Assembly: GCF_000337815.1 (NCBI RefSeq)
Contig: NZ_AOLN01000018.1
Coordinates: 724,536 to 788,535 of the forward strand
Reading direction: 5' to 3'
Length of the DNA: 64,000 nucleotides
DNA from: Haloferax mucosum ATCC BAA-1512
GTDB taxonomy: Archaea; Halobacteriota; Halobacteria; Halobacteriales; Haloferacaceae
Positions 63,115 through 64,000 of the stretch are shown here, piece after piece (the stretch's first letter is position 1; each line of letters starts with the position of its first letter). Below the pieces are notes generated by a model. The model ran no database searches and was not told the DNA's origin. It was given only the letters and a program-made list of their open reading frames with translations. A program made the position numbers and the translations under genes.

Positions 63115-63540
63115 ATGTCCACAGTCACATCCACCGTCCGACCAACTCGGTCAGTGCTCGCCCGGCGCGGTCTCACGGCCGTCGTCGTCTCCATCGCTGG
63201 GAATGGGCTTCTCTTGGCGCTGGTCCTCGCAAGTGGTGTCGTACAGCCGTTCATGCCGCTTTCGTACCCGCCGGTGTTGTTCCTCTCTGCGGTGGGGGCT
63301 ATCGGGGCGGCGCTCGTGTATGGAGTGCTCTCGCAACGCGTCGAGAGCCCAGACAAGACGTTCCTGCGAGTCGCAGTCGCGGCATTGGTGTTGTCGTTCC
63401 TCCCGGATATCGGCCTCCTCTTCGGCGACCCGCAGGCGACGATTCCGGGCGTGCTCGTGTTGATGGCGATGCACGTCGTCGTCGCCGCCGTGTGCGTCGG
63501 GACGCTGACGCGGGTTGGACGTGCGCGTAGGAGCGCCTAA
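63115..63540 (+). CDS. Four-span membrane protein of unknown function
   Basis: The 141 residues contain four hydrophobic segments (about 22-43, 51-73, 83-102 and 112-132) and a short basic N-terminus (RPTRSVLARRG). The ATG at 63115 is preferred over the in-frame one at 63085, which would add valine-rich promoter sequence. It is about 110 bases from aconitase and no function is evident. A downstream gap of 130 bases holds an AT-rich run before the tRNA. Confidence 0.72.
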   Translation: MSTVTSTVRPTRSVLARRGLTAVVVSIAGNGLLLALVLASGVVQPFMPLSYPPVLFLSAVGAIGAALVYGVLSQRVESPDKTFLRVAVAALVLSFLPDIGLLFGDPQATIPGVLVLMAMHVVVAAVCVGTLTRVGRARRSA

Positions 63541-63672
63541 ACCGGTGGCTCGATAGGGTGAGAAGGGTCGAGTGGCGTGACATCGTCCCTCAAATACATA
63601 TTATTTCCATGTTCTTTTGATGCTACTGTTGCAACTACACGGAGTATCAACCGAGTCGATAACAGGACCGTA

Positions 63673-63747
63673 TGGGCCCCATGGGGTTCGAACCCATGAC
63701 CACCCGGTTATGAGCCGAGCGCTCTGACCAGACTGAGCTAGGGGCCC
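63673..63747 (-). tRNA. tRNA with CAT anticodon (elongator Met or Ile2)
   Basis: The 75-base cloverleaf has acceptor stem GGGCCCC/GGGGCCC with discriminator A, D-arm GCTC/GAGC, and anticodon stem CTCGG/CCGGG closing CTCATAA, anticodon CAT. The T-arm is ATGGG-TTCGAAC-CCCAT. The anticodon stem pair 29-41 is C-G, not the G-C of initiators, so this is an elongator Met or an Ile tRNA with agmatidine-modified wobble C. CCA is not encoded. Confidence 0.92.
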
Positions 63748-63845
63748 GCAATCGGTTCTTTTCTTTGGGTCCTCTTATGTCTTATTAGAAGTCGCCGCCA
63801 GCGGGCGACCGAGGCGAGTCACTCGACGAGGAACCACGGCAGAAG

Positions 63846-63918
63846 CGCCGCCGCCAGGACTCGAACCTGGGACCACCTCGTTAACAGCGAGGTGCTCTAC
63901 CAACTGAGCTACGGCGGC
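63846..63918 (-). tRNA. tRNA-Asn (GTT)
   Basis: The 73-base cloverleaf has acceptor stem GCCGCCG/CGGCGGC with discriminator G, D-arm GCTC/GAGC, anticodon stem CCTCG/CGAGG closing CTGTTAA with anticodon GTT, and T-arm CCAGG-TTCGAGT-CCTGG. It lies 98 bases beyond the CAT tRNA on the same strand, so the two may be co-transcribed. Confidence 0.95.
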
Positions 63919-64000
63919 TCTCACTCCTGTGTACCGAGGACGTATTGAAGTGGATTTCGTTTCGCTTCGAGTTCGAATCACCGCCGAGTGTGGAGAAAAA

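Noticed and set aside
63775..63981. A 68-codon open frame spanning tRNA-Asn
   Set aside because: The frame passes straight through the tRNA gene, and its product is basic.

Overview
The window reads as a haloarchaeal main chromosome, almost certainly Haloferax and, from remembered protein sequences, very close to Haloferax volcanii; no search was run. The support is high GC with AT-rich promoters, very acidic proteins, Tat-type lipoprotein signals, a PGF-CTERM tail, many GTG starts, 1-16 nt gene overlaps, and marker genes (ftsZ2 with cdrS and cdrL, minD2, ncsA, ubaA, kdgK, bop-free archaeal translation genes such as rpl15e and rio2). Genes are tightly packed. No insertion sequence, CRISPR array, rRNA gene or prophage is visible.

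Layout. 1-320: truncated membrane protein. 886-2975 (minus): minD2 and two uncharacterised followers. 3037-9766 (minus): cobalamin salvage and assembly cluster, read HAD phosphatase, cbiB, cobS, cobY, cobT, cobD, cbiZ, then a cobD paralogue that has lost its PLP lysine. 9914-10735: a redoxin and tRNA-Tyr. 10849-13066: the cell division locus cdrL, cdrS, ftsZ2, with an array of GTCTTAC boxes in front of cdrS. 13184-23950: mixed housekeeping genes (tRNA thiolase ncsA, methyltransferase, secreted EEP-family enzyme, endonuclease IV, Bcp-type redoxin, lipoate ligase, VOC protein, Rio2 kinase, FMN reductase, GGGP synthase-like protein). 23984-35513: an alpha-glucan island with a TrmB regulator, a cytoplasmic GH15 glucoamylase, a maltodextrin-type ABC importer (malK divergent from malEFG), a winged-helix regulator and a GH13 enzyme.

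35698-38606: rpl15e behind a strongly hairpinned leader, a rhodanese divergent from the ubiquitin-like activating enzyme ubaA, and a lipoprotein. 38631-44200 (minus): a soluble chemotaxis transducer, then a membrane transducer co-transcribed with a periplasmic-type binding lipoprotein and no permease. 44441-49365: mutS-mutL operon. 49407-57470: small membrane proteins, KDG kinase, NhaC antiporter, a 2-hydroxyacid dehydrogenase, a NikR regulator and a sugar porter. 57726-63918: glutaredoxin-like protein, RtcB RNA ligase, aconitase, a membrane protein, and two tRNAs (CAT anticodon and Asn).

How the genes work together. The Cob genes convert salvaged cobinamide to adenosylcobamide. UbaA, the neighbouring rhodanese and NcsA are parts of one SAMP-dependent tRNA thiolation relay. 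CdrL and CdrS are ribbon-helix-helix regulators of ftsZ2, and MinD2 is a second morphology determinant. The glucan island imports maltodextrins and hydrolyses them in the cytoplasm; KdgK feeds the semiphosphorylated Entner-Doudoroff pathway and aconitase serves the TCA cycle.
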